This document shows, one piece after another, positions 12,415 through 23,131 of a DNA stretch of 64,000 nucleotides. The notes under the pieces are model-generated. The model ran no database searches. It was not told where the DNA came from and saw only the letters and a program-made list of their open reading frames with translations. How positions within the stretch are numbered: position 1 is the first letter of the stretch; every line of letters begins with the position of its first letter. The stretch is from Isoetes taiwanensis (taxonomy: Eukaryota > Streptophyta > Lycopodiopsida > Isoetales > Isoetaceae): NCBI GenBank assembly GCA_021234155.1, contig JAJEKV010000001.1, positions 2,233,927-2,297,926 on the forward strand, in the 5' to 3' direction. Made by a program: the position numbers and the translations under genes.

Positions 12415-12428
12415 TGGAGGTCCTACCG
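12415..12428 (+). other. Primer binding site, tRNA-Gln type
   Basis: Three bases after the 5' LTR lies TGGAGGTCCTACCG. This is complementary to the 3' end of plant tRNA-Gln as I recall it (...CGGTAGGACCT plus CCA), 14 bases in a row. Position and leading TGG are as expected for a minus-strand primer site. The tRNA assignment is from memory and should be aligned to real tRNA-Gln sequences. Confidence 0.75.
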
Positions 12429-12580
12429 AGATCCCACCTGGATCTTTGGGAACTCATGGCTCCTAGAAAAAGTAATGAGGTGTCTGACAAATCCACACTG
12501 AAGCACCAGAAAATACAGGTGTGCCTGCTGCAAATGTCATCAATCAAGGTAATGCAGGTATACAATAGTTTGAACTCAAT

Positions 12581-13531
12581 ATGCCAATTCCTTCCCCTAC
12601 TTTTGATCCAAGCATCAATGCTAATACTTTTTTGAAAAGCTATGAGGAATATTATCAAGAGTATGGTCATAAAAAAGGTAGTAAGTTTTCAGAGTTCAAG
12701 AAGTGTTTCAAAAATGAAGAAGTGAGAGCATGGTTGGAGTACACTATTAGCACAGGTGTCAGCACTTGGGAGGAGATTGAGAAACAGTTCATTGAGAGGT
12801 TTGGTAAGACAATTGAACCACAAGATTTGGTCTTTGAATTGCAGTCTTTTCAGATTAAGCATGGTGAGACTGTGCACCAATATGTGGAGAGATTCCATGT
12901 TTATCTAACTAAATGTCAAGCAAGTCAGGTACCTAATCATACCCTACACCTAGTGGCTTGTTTCATAAGAGGCTTGAGTAGCAGGCCAAGGGTATACAGA
13001 AAGATGTATAAGCTGCAGAAGCAAGAAGGCTTTGATACCATACATAAGGCTTTCACCAAAGCTATTGAGATTGCTAACATGTTTTCCTATCTTCCTGATG
13101 ATGTGCACTCATCTAATGATCCCTTCTTTCCAGATTATGAACCAGAATACATGGGCCCAAGTCCAGTACCAGTTTATGCTTTACAAAAGGAAAAGAATAA
13201 AGTTAAAGCAGAAGACTCAGCAAACCCCACTTCTGATGTCAGGGCAGAGATCACCAAAGTATCAGAGCCCTTACTTGAAGTCACCAAACAGCTACAAAAG
13301 ATGAAAGCTGCAAGACCTGAGAGAAAAACCTATGCCCCATGTGTGCATTGCCTAAGGGATACTCACTCCTCAGATTTTTGTTGGTACAGGCCCTGCCCAA
13401 AATGTGGAAAAAGAGGACATTATGGTAAAGAGTGCCCAGTCTGCCACTTCTGCAAAGTTGTTGGTCATTATGAAGAGAGATGTAGTGTTAAAGAGTATTT
13501 TGCAAGACAAGAGGCAACCAAGTACACCTAG
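12581..13531 (+). CDS. Gag-like protein with three zinc knuckles
   Basis: A 316-residue frame. Residues about 15-170 carry the retrotransposon gag fold (FKKCFKNEEVRAWLEYTI, ETVHQYVERFHVYL). Residues about 254-304 contain three consecutive perfect CX2CX4HX4C knuckles: CVHC...H...C, CPKC...H...C and CHFC...H...C. Gag forms the virus-like particle and the knuckles bind the RNA genome. It overlaps the next frame by about 130 bases in another register. That could be a programmed frameshift for making the polyprotein, or simply a mutation. Confidence 0.88.
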   Translation: MPIPSPTFDPSINANTFLKSYEEYYQEYGHKKGSKFSEFKKCFKNEEVRAWLEYTISTGVSTWEEIEKQFIERFGKTIEPQDLVFELQSFQIKHGETVHQYVERFHVYLTKCQASQVPNHTLHLVACFIRGLSSRPRVYRKMYKLQKQEGFDTIHKAFTKAIEIANMFSYLPDDVHSSNDPFFPDYEPEYMGPSPVPVYALQKEKNKVKAEDSANPTSDVRAEITKVSEPLLEVTKQLQKMKAARPERKTYAPCVHCLRDTHSSDFCWYRPCPKCGKRGHYGKECPVCHFCKVVGHYEERCSVKEYFARQEATKYT

Positions 13532-14189
13532 CAGAGTGACCACAGAAAATTCTCCTGCAGTCAGATTTGCTACTGACATCAGTACTTCAATCAGGTTTAT
13601 GCAGGAAGATCAAGAAGAGGAGATTATGGCTGTGCATACGAGAGCTATGCAAAACAAGGATGTTGCATTAACCAGCAAAGAAGCTGAGGTAATCAAAGAA
13701 AAAGTGGCCGAGAAAAGTCAGGTTATACCCCTTCCTCCTAATCAAAAGTTCATTAAGAGAGAAAAAGAAGGTGATGACTTTGAGTGTCTAATGAAAAATG
13801 CTAAGGTGAGTGTGGACTTGTTGACTTTGCTAAAAATTGCCCCATCCTATAGAAAGAAAATTATGGATTTGACAAAAGAAGATCAAGTCAATCTTACTCA
13901 AGAGGAACAAATAGCCTTTGCAAATCATATTGTGCAAAATGAATATGATCCTGGTGCCTTCACATGTGAAGCTAGGTTAGGAAAAAATTTGCTTTCTAAA
14001 GTACTTCTTGATGGGGGCTCTCCACTTAATGTGATGCCTCACCATATAATGAAATCATGTGGCTTAGAAGTTGACAAAGAGGCACCTATGGTGCTTAAAT
14101 CTTTTTCTAACTCTAGGATCAATCCAATAGGTGTGTTTAGCAACATTCCAATTGATGTAGAAGGCATAAAAGTTGCTGCAAGCTTTTAG
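13404..14189 (+). CDS. Aspartic protease region
   Basis: The frame overlapping the end of gag continues to a retropepsin-like segment. LLSKVLLDGGSPLNVMP, at about residues 195-211, holds the catalytic triplet as DGGS rather than the usual DTGS/DSGS; DGGS is common in Tat-type plant elements. The frame stops at 14187-14189, and the following pol frame begins in another register. The protease would process the gag-pol polyprotein. Whether this junction is a real decoding event or decay cannot be told from one copy. Confidence 0.75.
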   Translation: MEKEDIMVKSAQSATSAKLLVIMKRDVVLKSILQDKRQPSTPSRVTTENSPAVRFATDISTSIRFMQEDQEEEIMAVHTRAMQNKDVALTSKEAEVIKEKVAEKSQVIPLPPNQKFIKREKEGDDFECLMKNAKVSVDLLTLLKIAPSYRKKIMDLTKEDQVNLTQEEQIAFANHIVQNEYDPGAFTCEARLGKNLLSKVLLDGGSPLNVMPHHIMKSCGLEVDKEAPMVLKSFSNSRINPIGVFSNIPIDVEGIKVAASF

Positions 14190-15775
14190 TGGTTGCATTT
14201 GAAGGAGCTGATGAAAAAACTGATATCTATGACCTATTATTGGGGAGGAGATGGCTATCTACTGTTGATGCAAGGCCAATTTGGTCAAAGGGAGAGTGTA
14301 CCATATCTGATGGCAAGAAAACTGTCACCCTGCTCAATAAGCTTGGAGAATTTGAATCTTTGAACTTTATCGAAGAAGATTTGTTGGTTACTAACCTGTG
14401 TGGTGAATATGAGTTTTCAATAGTTGCAGCAGATGTAGAGTCAAAGCCAACTAAGGAAAGTGTTGCACCAGGTAAAAAGAACTTTGCTTTTCTATGGTTT
14501 GATGGGGGAGTTTCAAAGAAGTTGAGCATTGCATCCTCTGCTGCCATTATCAAGGATCATAATTGTAAGCTGCTTGCTAAGGTTGGCAGGATCTATCCTA
14601 ATACCACTTCAAACATGGCAGAGTACAGAGCTATGATAGCTGGATTGCAAGAGGCCAAGCACTTAGGAATAACTGACATTGTGATATTTGAAGATTCTCA
14701 GTTGGTCTGCAGACAAATATTAGGGGAATATCAAGCTAGACATGAAGACATGATGGCCCTCAGAGATGAGGCTCTGAAGGAGTTAGCAGACTTTGAGAGC
14801 TGGGAGCTAAATCACATTTCCAGGGATCTTAATGGGGAAACTGATGCACTTTGCAAAAGTGTTTTGCTCGAGCATCTTGCAGAGGGAGTTGTCAAGGAAG
14901 AGGAACTGGAGGAAGAGGACCTAAGGCAGCTGCACCCCATATTGGTTATCAATGCCAATGCTGAAAAAGAGGTAAAAGAGGTAAAGATTGAAAAGAATGG
15001 TAAGGAAAGAACATTGTTTGTGGGAGACTTGTTTAAAGAGGAAAATAGAAGCAAGGTCACTCAAATGTTTGATGATTGGAAAGATGTGTTTGCTTGGGAT
15101 TACAATGAACTTGTAGGAGTGGATAGGAAAGTGTGTGAGTCTGAAATTAAAGTAAAAAAAGATGTGAAACCTGTTGTGCAAAAGCTTAGGAGAATTAACA
15201 TTGCTTTGTTAGATTTGATCAAGGAGGAATTGTGCAAGATGGAAGATGCAGGTGTCATAAGTGAAATAGTGAATCCAGAGTGGTTGTCCTGTATTGTTCC
15301 TGTGGAAAAGAAAAATAAGACCATAGGAATTTGCATTGACTATAGGGATCTAAATAAAGCCACTATCAAGGATTGTTATCCTTTACCCTTCTTGGAACAA
15401 GTTTTACATGCTGTTACAGGGAAAGAAATCTACTCATTCTTGGATGGATTCTCAGGCTTCAATCAAATCAGCATAAGAGAAGAAGATCAAGCAAAAACAG
15501 CTTTCATCACATCTTGGGGAACCTATGCAATGAAGAGGATGTCATTTGGTTTAATGAATGCCTCAGCTACATTCCAAAGGGCAATGGATACCATATTCAA
15601 GGATATGCCCTCAGATCAGTTCAGAGTATTTCTGGATGATCTGTGCCTAGGAACCTTACTAAATGATCATCTTGCTTATCTCACTAAAGTTTTTTCTTTA
15701 TGCAGAAAAGGGGGTGAGTCTGAATCCAAAAAAATGTCTATTTATGTGCTCAAAGGGGGACCTGCTAGGGCATGA
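14189..15775 (+). CDS. Pol: extra RNase H followed by reverse transcriptase
   Basis: A 528-residue frame. Residues about 100-225 are an RNase H domain (FLWFDGGVS, SNMAEYRAMIAGL, FEDSQLVCRQ, NGETDAL). It keeps the acidic D-E-D-D pattern of the additional RNase H found in Tat elements. Residues about 310-500 are the RT (VVQKLRRIN, CIDYRDLNKATIKDCYPLPF, SFLDGFSGFNQI, SFGLMNASATFQRAM). The catalytic box reads FLDDL in place of YXDD. The notable point is order: this RNase H lies before RT, whereas Tat elements usually carry it after. The frame is then lost, and the RT C-terminus continues in the 15663 frame. Confidence 0.88.
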   Translation: MVAFEGADEKTDIYDLLLGRRWLSTVDARPIWSKGECTISDGKKTVTLLNKLGEFESLNFIEEDLLVTNLCGEYEFSIVAADVESKPTKESVAPGKKNFAFLWFDGGVSKKLSIASSAAIIKDHNCKLLAKVGRIYPNTTSNMAEYRAMIAGLQEAKHLGITDIVIFEDSQLVCRQILGEYQARHEDMMALRDEALKELADFESWELNHISRDLNGETDALCKSVLLEHLAEGVVKEEELEEEDLRQLHPILVINANAEKEVKEVKIEKNGKERTLFVGDLFKEENRSKVTQMFDDWKDVFAWDYNELVGVDRKVCESEIKVKKDVKPVVQKLRRINIALLDLIKEELCKMEDAGVISEIVNPEWLSCIVPVEKKNKTIGICIDYRDLNKATIKDCYPLPFLEQVLHAVTGKEIYSFLDGFSGFNQISIREEDQAKTAFITSWGTYAMKRMSFGLMNASATFQRAMDTIFKDMPSDQFRVFLDDLCLGTLLNDHLAYLTKVFSLCRKGGESESKKMSIYVLKGGPARA

Positions 15776-16622
15776 AGTCTCAACACAAGGGATACAAGTT
15801 GCTGAGAGCAAAGTGGATGCTTTAAAGAAACTCACACCACCCAAAACTATCAAACAGGTAAAAAGCTTTTTAGGGATGACAAGCTTTCTGAGAATGTACA
15901 TACCCCACTTTTCCCACACCACAAGTCCCATCTCAGAACTCACCAAAATAGGTAGGTTCACCAAACATGAGAGCAAATATGTCAAGGTCCAGTGGACTGA
16001 AGAACATCAGCTTGCCTTTGAAAAAATCATTCAAGATATATCTGAATCTACTCTACTAAAGCCACCTGATCCCAAGAAACCTTTCCAAGCTTATATAAGT
16101 GTCACCAATAGAGCTATAGGAGCAGAATTGCTTCAGGATGAAATGATAATAACATTTGCAAGCAAAGTGTGGTCTGACACAGAGCTGAGGTATTCCAGAC
16201 TTGAAAAGAGTGCAGCAGCCCTGATATTTCTAATTGATAGGCAAGGCCACATCTTTCAGAATAGCAAGTTATTGGTCTCAATGAAACAAAATCCCATGGC
16301 CCTTCTTTTTGCGAAAAAACAAACCAAAGCCAAAATATGCAGATGGGCATGCAAAGTGCAAGCATATGATATTACCATCAAAGTAGTAAGTCTGGTAAAT
16401 GATCCGAGTGCTTATCTACCTAACATATTTTTTGAACATGAAGATCAGGAAGGGATAAAAGACTCAGAGGCTGATAATCATTGTAGCCTAGTCATGAGCA
16501 ATATTGAAGAACAAGATTGGCAAAAGGACATCAGGAAATATTTGGAAACTGAAGAAGTGCCAACAGACATGAACTCCAATCAGTTAAGAAGGTTCAAAGA
16601 AAAATGTGGCAAATTTAGCTAA
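15663..16622 (+). pseudogene. Pol continuation: RT thumb and degenerate RNase H
   Basis: This frame continues the RT end (KKCLFMCSKGDLLGHEVS, VKSFLGMTSFLRMYIPHFS) into the RT-linked RNase H (PFQAYISVTNRAIGAELLQ, LRYSRLEKSAAALIFLIDR). The first catalytic aspartate of a normal YxDAS motif is replaced (YISVT), so the domain looks catalytically dead. That is typical of elements carrying a second, active RNase H. It is offset by a frameshift from the RT frame that ends at 15775. Confidence 0.8.
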
Positions 16623-16630
16623 TAGATGAT

Positions 16631-17793
16631 GTGTTGTGCAGGGTCAACAAAGAGGGAGTGCTGATGAGATGTGTGGATAAAGAAGAAGCCAAGTTGGTTC
16701 TTGAAGCTTGTTATGAAGGAGTGTGTGGAGGGCACTATGCAGCAGACACAACAGCAAAGAAGATTTTGAGGTCAGGATACTATTGGCCATCTTTATTCAG
16801 AGATTGCTATAACATCATCAGGTGCTGTCACAAATGCCAGGTCTTTGGCAAAAGAATTCTGCAACCAGCACCTCTCACAGCTATAGTATCTCCTGGACCT
16901 TTCCAAGTTTGGGGTTTAGACTTTATAGGGCCCATAGACCCACCTTCCTCTGCTCAGCATGAGTATATCTTAGTAGCCACTGACTATTTCACCAAATGGG
17001 CTGAGGCTGTTCCACTAAGGCAGGCAAATGCCCTGACCACTGCCAGATTCCTTCATGAGAGCATATGTGCTAGGTTTGGAATTCCATTGAAAATCATCTC
17101 CGATAGGGGCACTCAATTTATAAATGATGTTATTGCCACATTGCTAAATACCCTCAAGGTGAAACATACAAAAAGCTCTGCCTATTACCCTCAAGGCAAT
17201 GGCCAAGCTGAATCCACCAACAGGTCTTAAAGTCCATCTTACAAAAGACTGTAACAGTGGCGAAAAAAGACTGGCATGTGAAACTTTATGATGCACTTTG
17301 GGCATACAGAACCACCACAAAGTCTGCCACTAAACATACTCCCTTTAGCCTATTCTATGGGATCGAAGCCATCTTACCTATTGAGCTGGAACTACCTTCA
17401 CTTAGGCTGGCATATAAAATTAACTTGGAAATGGAAGAAGCTCACAGGGACAGGTTGGCAAAGTTGATGCAGTTGGAAGAACATAGGTATGAAGCTGAAA
17501 ATGCAATACAACTGAAGAAAGCAAGAGATGTGGCAGGATTTAAAGCAGCTCACAAATTGCAAGGGATCTTGAGAACTGGTGAATTGGTACTAAAATGGAA
17601 CAAAGCAAGGGAGAAAGTTGCAGCCAAATTTGAAAACCTATGGGAAGGCCCTTATGAGGTGGTTGGAGTTGCAGGAAAAGACTCATATTGGTTAAAATCA
17701 CTTGCAGATGGACATGAATTGCTCAACCCTATCATTGTACTGCACTTAAAGAGGTACTGGCAGCAGCATGTTGCCCTAATTCTTTTTGAATGA
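16631..17793 (+). pseudogene. Integrase, split by one frameshift
   Basis: The first frame (16631-17230) has the zinc-binding region (GVCGGHYAADTTAKKIL, CCHKCQVFG) and the catalytic core: GLDFIGP (D), SDRGTQF (D), NGQAESTN (E). The first histidine of the HHCC pair appears changed to Tyr (ACYEG). The frame stops at 17228-17230. The second frame (17257-17793) carries the rest of the core (LWAYRTTTKSATKHTPFSL) and the C-terminal GPYEVV barrel (FENLWEGPYEVVGVA). It lacks a chromodomain. Integrase inserts the cDNA into the genome; this copy needs a frame change and is probably inactive. Confidence 0.85.
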
Positions 17794-17996
17794 ATTTATA
17801 TCATGCACAAAATGTAGGTTAGACTAGGTTAATCTACTCTTAGGTGTTAAGTAGAATTAGCATTGCAAGTGTGGTTAAATTGTTTGGTTATTTGTCAGGT
17901 AATATAAAATAGTAAATAGGTTTGAAGAAACAATCAAGTTCAGTTCCCAGAGAAGAGCCAGGAGTACAGGTTCAAATGTAACAAACACTTGGTTTC

Positions 17997-18480
17997 CATG
18001 CAGGTGCATCAGCAAATTCATTTTCACTCTTCACTAGTTGGCCTTCACCACTGAAATCTGCACTCTCTTACACCACTCAGATCCCTGAAAACGTTGCTAA
18101 TCACCTTCTCATAAAAAAGCAACTTGCTGTGAGCACAAAAGTTTCTAATGTTATTTCAGGTGTCATGCAGGTGCATCAGCAACTCCATCTCCATCCTTCA
18201 TAAGTTGGCCATTTCCATCCAGATCTGCACTCATTTGCATCACTCATACCCCCAAAGTTGCCAATCACCTTCACACCAGAGGCAACTGGTTGGAAACACA
18301 AGCATTCCTAATCTTTCTTCAATTTTCATGCAGGTGCATCAGCAAATTCCATGATCATCCTTCACCAGTTGGCCACTTCCACAAAACTTGCTTCATTCTC
18401 CATTTCCAGAATCCTATAGGTTGCCTATCACCTTCCCATCTAAGGCAACCTACTTAGAAAAGTGCTTTCAAGAGTAAAGG
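17997..18480 (+). repeat. Three tandem degenerate repeats of about 165 bp
   Basis: Units start at 17997, 18164 and 18327, each opening CATGCAGGTGCATCAGCAA followed by a TTGGCCA segment and a TTGCC(T/A)ATCACCTTC segment. They fill the non-coding space between integrase and the 3' LTR. A purine-rich run at 18471-18490 is the best polypurine-tract candidate, though it is about 26 bases from the LTR start. Confidence 0.8.
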
Positions 18481-19990
18481 GACTGAAAAACCAGTTTGTT
18501 CCTTTTTTTAGCATGATGCTGCCATGACTTGGCAGCATAGAAGAGCAAATGGCATTATACATTAGTGGCTAACAACTTGTTGAAACATGTGCATGAACCA
18601 AGTCTACTCAAGAGCTCAAGCTGAAGAACCAAGCAAGGACTTTCATTTGAAGCATCACAAGAAAGGATTCAAGGTGAAAAAATCAAAGTCACACAAGAAG
18701 GAAGGCAGGGTCAACTTAAGGAAGCTTCATGGCAATATCAAGATGGAAGACCCCTTTAGAAGTAAGATGTTCACTAAGTTCAAATTCTTGGGCATGATTA
18801 ATACTTTGAGCACCCTTTGCCTCCATTTGCCTCACCTCACTCATCTCCACCATTATACAAACTCCAAAATGGGTCAAACTCTTTTCCTAGTCAAAAACTT
18901 CTCACACATCCATGATACACCCTCCATTCACTTGAGACATGAAAATCCGTACAAGAATTGACCTACCAATGGTCAACATGACACGTTTTCTCTCTAAGTC
19001 AAAAGGAGAGAGAAGGAACCCACATTTTCAATATCAAATTGCTTGTGCAAAAGATAAGCCCAAATATGGTTAAAACAATTGGCCAAATTTGCATTAGATG
19101 GACTTACATTACAAAATATGTCATGTCATCATCCACCTCACCAAAGTTGGCCACCTCATCACACACCACATTCCTTTTTTCATCTCACAAAAGTTTTTGA
19201 CTAGGGGAAAACTTTTTTGCCAAGTCACCACATGCCAAGTCACCCCATGCCATGTCATCCTTGGATTGCCTACTCATACCCTATGTTTACCACATGTCCA
19301 ATTTTCAAAACCATTCCATTCCAAGAAAACAAACAAATCCTTTTTTCCAAAAAAGATTCTTCCATAGGGTGGGGCATCAAAAGATTCCATGGGGCACGAA
19401 AAAGATTCCCAAATAGACCATGGTTTGACCCTATAATTTGGATTCTAGGGAAGAGTGCCCTATGGTTGGAAGATGCTAGCACTTAATTTTTCTATGTGCC
19501 CCTTTGCCTAAGTCTCATTTCACACAATCCCTATGTGCCACGTTACACAGGTATCATGTTGCGAAGAAGGCCTGTGGGATATCTCTCCTCTGCGAAATTC
19601 TCTGACCTAAAAAGGCCAGGCCAAGATCTGACCTTTCCGATAGATCTAGCCTGACAATCATGAGCCCGAGCATCCCTTTTGTACTCTTATGCCTCAAGAA
19701 ACATCATAACATGCATAAAGCCAAAACAAAACAAACCCAGATGCCAAGAATGTGCCGAAAATGAGAAAACAAAAAGGGGAAATATTTTTGAAACAAAGGC
19801 GGTTTCATATTTAAAGATTCGACTTACGTGGATCAGATCCGAGCGGATTTGCGGAGCATGAGCTAAGAACGACCTGCCTTGCATGAAATACTTATCTATT
19901 TGATGCAAATTACGTGAATGTGTACCTTCATTTGATTATTTTCGATCCTGTGCCCAAGACACTGAGCTTGGGAATCTATGTTCTTATTCT

Positions 19991-22452
19991 TTGCCCTTTA
20001 TTCCAAGATCTGGACCGTACATAACGATCCTCGTTTGTGGGGTATGCATGTACAAGTTTTTTGTATACTGTATATTAAAGTTTGTAAAATACTATAAGGT
20101 TTGAGAGAATGTACTCAATGGTGTTAATTTTGTACATGTATTGTAAATTTTTTGGGGCTCTCGCTGCCCTACGTAACCCCCCGTGTGAATATGCACCCAA
20201 ACCAAAGGGGGTTTAAGGGGGATTTTAATTTAAATGTGTTAAATGCAATGGTTTGTGTTAATAATGTTAATGGTAGTTGTGTGTTGATTGCTATATTAAA
20301 AAAATTTTTGGGCCCTTCGGGCCCTAAGAAAGGCCTTCGAGCACTAAGGATAGCATATTTGCATGTGGACTTAATTACGAAGAAGCTTGATAAAAAAAAA
20401 ACAACCATAATACATATTTAACTAAGATGATCATAATAATAATATGATAGAACAAACATATAACAATTATTAGGATATATAATGGCTATGTAAGAGTTGA
20501 AGGCCTCGTGAATCGAACTGGGTTACTCCAAGGCCCATTAAAGATATATGCATGCCTATGGTGCATGTTGCCACTAGCAATACACAAACATGTAATAATA
20601 AATATATATAAAGGAGCACACGATACATACTATTAAGTATTAAGAAGAAAGGTCCTCTAACAATGCTTTTATAAGAAGGATCTGTTGTCAAAATGAAATT
20701 CATGCAATGAACTTGGTTGCAATATAAAAAAGACTCGGTGTGCACCAAACAAGCACAGCTACAAAAACTAGAAACTAGTATTCCATATTCCCCAAATTCT
20801 TGGCACCAATCCTTGGCGACCGGGGAACTTAGCCGCTAGGAAGATGGCATCGGCAGCAATGTGGTGAGGTTTAAATCGCGGCAGAGCGATTCTCACAGAC
20901 ATCCCTTTTAATCGCTTCATTCCAAGGTGTGCTAAAATTAAAGGAAAGAACTTCCTTCCTTTTACTTTGGTTGACGACGCTAATAAGCAATGAATTGCCC
21001 ATTTGTGCAAATCAAATTACTTACCCGTCATTGAGAAAGTTCCATGCCACTTGTGCTAGGGCAAAGACATTTTGGGCAATTTTGAACTTCTTGATAGCCG
21101 CAACCGATGGTTTGTATGAATGATGAATATTCAGATCAAAGCCCAATGTCGTCAAGCACCAAAGCGCTCCCCAACAACAACGAGCTCACGTTGTGCATCA
21201 TAAACCCCATCGATCAGAAATGCATCTAGATTAAACAGGTGCAAAAGACTGAAATGATACAACCCATAAGATCAAATAGACAACAAGGTTATAAAACTTG
21301 ACATGAAATACCTTACGCCACTTCATTCTCTCACAAGCGGCTAAATCTTTGTTGTTGCGGATCTCATATGACACAAGTATAACATCCTTTAGTTGTCTAG
21401 GTGTTTCTTCTTTGCCCGCCGTAAACATACTGAGATAGTGGCAAACCATCTACAAAATAAGGACAATAATGAAAACGGGTCCAGAGGGTAGTATATGAAA
21501 TTGGAATCATGAAACTCTAGAGTATCGCGACATTGGAATAAGATCCGAACAAGATATTGATGCCATTTCTTTCTCGAACACAAGGAGTCCCACGAATATC
21601 ATTAGCGACTCTTCAAGATATAAACATATCAGATATTCAAACCCATAGAAACAAAGCTATACCGGATATTAGATAGTTGGAGTTCGGCTTCAAATAGAAG
21701 AAACTCGAGACACGCCGGACTAACAAGATAATCCCGAATCAACATTTCGATGTTGCCTTTGTTAAGGCAAATGATAAAGCTTCTCGACCGCATCCCCTAA
21801 TGCCAAAGATCTGGCTGCTTGCCGATGCATCCGCTAATGCCGCATCTCTGCTGGCCTATCTGGCCAGGCAATGCCCATTCAAAAAAGTTTATCGCTTTAA
21901 TGGATATGTATAGCATGATTTTATGGATTAGGTGCGGTATGATTCAAAATCGCCACAACCCCAGGTGGATAGATACCATAATCCTTAGCAAGTGTTGCTG
22001 CTGCAGAAGGTTCTTTGGAAGCATAATTTGGACCGATTCTGATGGTTTTCCCACAACCCATTGAAACACAAACCAAGCCCCATGTGCCTGCCACAGACGA
22101 GTTCGATGGTGTCCTGCCTTTGCCATCTATTGCGAGATCCCATGAATTGCTGCAAAACCCCTTTCCTACACAAACCCTAGAGCAGAGATCGACATAAACC
22201 CTAAAGCAGAGATCCCCGATGCTTGCATGCTGTTCAAGAAATTAATACAAATAATTCTTTTGTGAATAGGAACTATATAATGCGCAACCATTGCAAAACC
22301 ATAGCTAAAACGCCATTCAAATATAAAAATCCAATGTGCACTCTAGATATACTGATTAGTATGCCTCATGCAATACGCCCATGAAATCATATGAAAACCA
22401 TGCCAAAAAGCGTATAAAATTACAAAAAAAACCCCCTGTTATAATGCTACAT
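19991..22452. mobile_element. Gene-capturing DNA transposon, copy 1 (cyclin-T cargo)
   Basis: The element interrupts the 3' LTR. Its left about 345 bases (TCCTCGTTTGTGGGGTATG, then GGGGCTCTCGCTGCCCTACG, then the hairpin GGGCCCTTCGGGCCC) and its right about 75 bases (AACCCCCTGTTAT...GCTACATAT) recur at both ends of the 49.7-52.6 kb element. The interiors differ. No transposase and no clear TIRs are seen. TATTC occurs at both junctions (19985-19989, 22452-22456) but may belong to the element. The class (Helitron, Mutator-like or other) is unresolved. It is younger than the LTR element it sits in. Confidence 0.75.
20768..21449 (-). pseudogene. Cyclin-T (P-TEFb cyclin) gene fragment
   Basis: Three cyclin-box pieces lie in order on the minus strand. 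The first is [20 protein letters not shown] (about 21300-21430), bounded by a CTCAG acceptor and a GTATTT donor. The second is REL(V)VVGER, then [20 protein letters not shown] and [11 protein letters not shown] (about 21028-21200). The third is RFKPHHIAADAIFLAAKF (about 20810-20875). These match plant CYCT1-type cyclins, which pair with CDK9/CDKC to phosphorylate RNA polymerase II. Introns are retained, so capture was at DNA level. Frameshifts and missing N- and C-termini make it non-functional. Confidence 0.85.
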
Positions 22453-23126
22453 ATTCAATGAAAGAAAATCCGAACTTGGTAAGCATTATTTTCATTTGGT
22501 AACCTAAAGCATAGTATTAGAGCAAATTAATGATCTCAATTCAATTAACGAGTCTAGGTGTAGATGTTTGCTACACAAGCCAAAGATTAGCAAAATAAAT
22601 CAATCAAGCACTGAGTTTCCTATAGAATTTTCCATTTATTCACCATAGAGCTAAAGTTGCTACTTTTTATCCAAAATCTTCATAAAGGAAAAGGGGGGAA
22701 TCAGACTCCAGAAAAAAGACTCTATGCACCTACTCTGCAGAGTCATCAGAAACCATTCCAATTGTCAAAACTTGAAAAGATATTCTGTTCATGCATCTGT
22801 GAAAAAGAGCTCTCAGGTTAGGCTATTGACCAAAAATTGAATCGGTCAGTTTGATTAATTGCACATAGTTGCCCTAAGAATTTTCAAGCAGGCTTTCATA
22901 GGCAGCTCAAGTACCGTATCCTAGTCTCCAACAAGATTGATCTGATAGAAAAAAGCTCAAAGAACCACACATGGGTTGTGACAGTCTTTTTGCGGTTCAG
23001 GAAAACTAATTTATCATAGCTGTTTGAGCAATTCTTTTGCAGTATTCTCTTATAGAGTGTTTGCCTATAGCAACCTGGAGGTTCTACACCATTGAGGTTG
23101 AAGGTTTGCCAAGAATACCTTCAACA

Positions 23127-23131
23127 ATACA
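23127..23131. repeat. Target-site duplication ATACA (right)
   Basis: Exact repeat of the five bases that precede the 5' LTR at 10239-10243. Confidence 0.85.

Larger units (their letters stand above)
10244..23126 (+). mobile_element. Ty3/Gypsy LTR retrotransposon (Tat-like, extra RNase H)
   Basis: A complete element on the plus strand. It is bounded by long direct repeats (10244-12411 and 18517-23126) and a 5-bp ATACA duplication on both sides (10239-10243 and 23127-23131). Internal order is primer site, gag with three CCHC knuckles, protease, an extra RNase H, RT, a degenerate RNase H and integrase. A separate 2.46-kb transposon interrupts the 3' LTR, so the original element was about 10.4 kb. 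The LTRs are still highly alike, which implies a fairly recent insertion. The coding region is nevertheless broken by several frameshifts. No chromodomain is seen, and the extra RNase H points to the Tat branch. Confidence 0.92.
18517..23126 (+). repeat. 3' LTR, interrupted by a 2.46-kb insertion
   Basis: LTR sequence matches the 5' LTR from 18517 to 19990 and again from about 22453 to 23126, ending CTTCAACA before ATACA. Between these points is unrelated transposon DNA (19991-22452). Eight bases present in the 5' LTR at 11721-11728 are missing at the junction. It also has a short deletion relative to the 5' LTR near 22976. Confidence 0.9.

Noticed and set aside
20505-20545. tRNA-like T-arm (GAATCGAACTGGGTTACTCC)
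   Set aside because: No acceptor, D or anticodon stems could be found around it.
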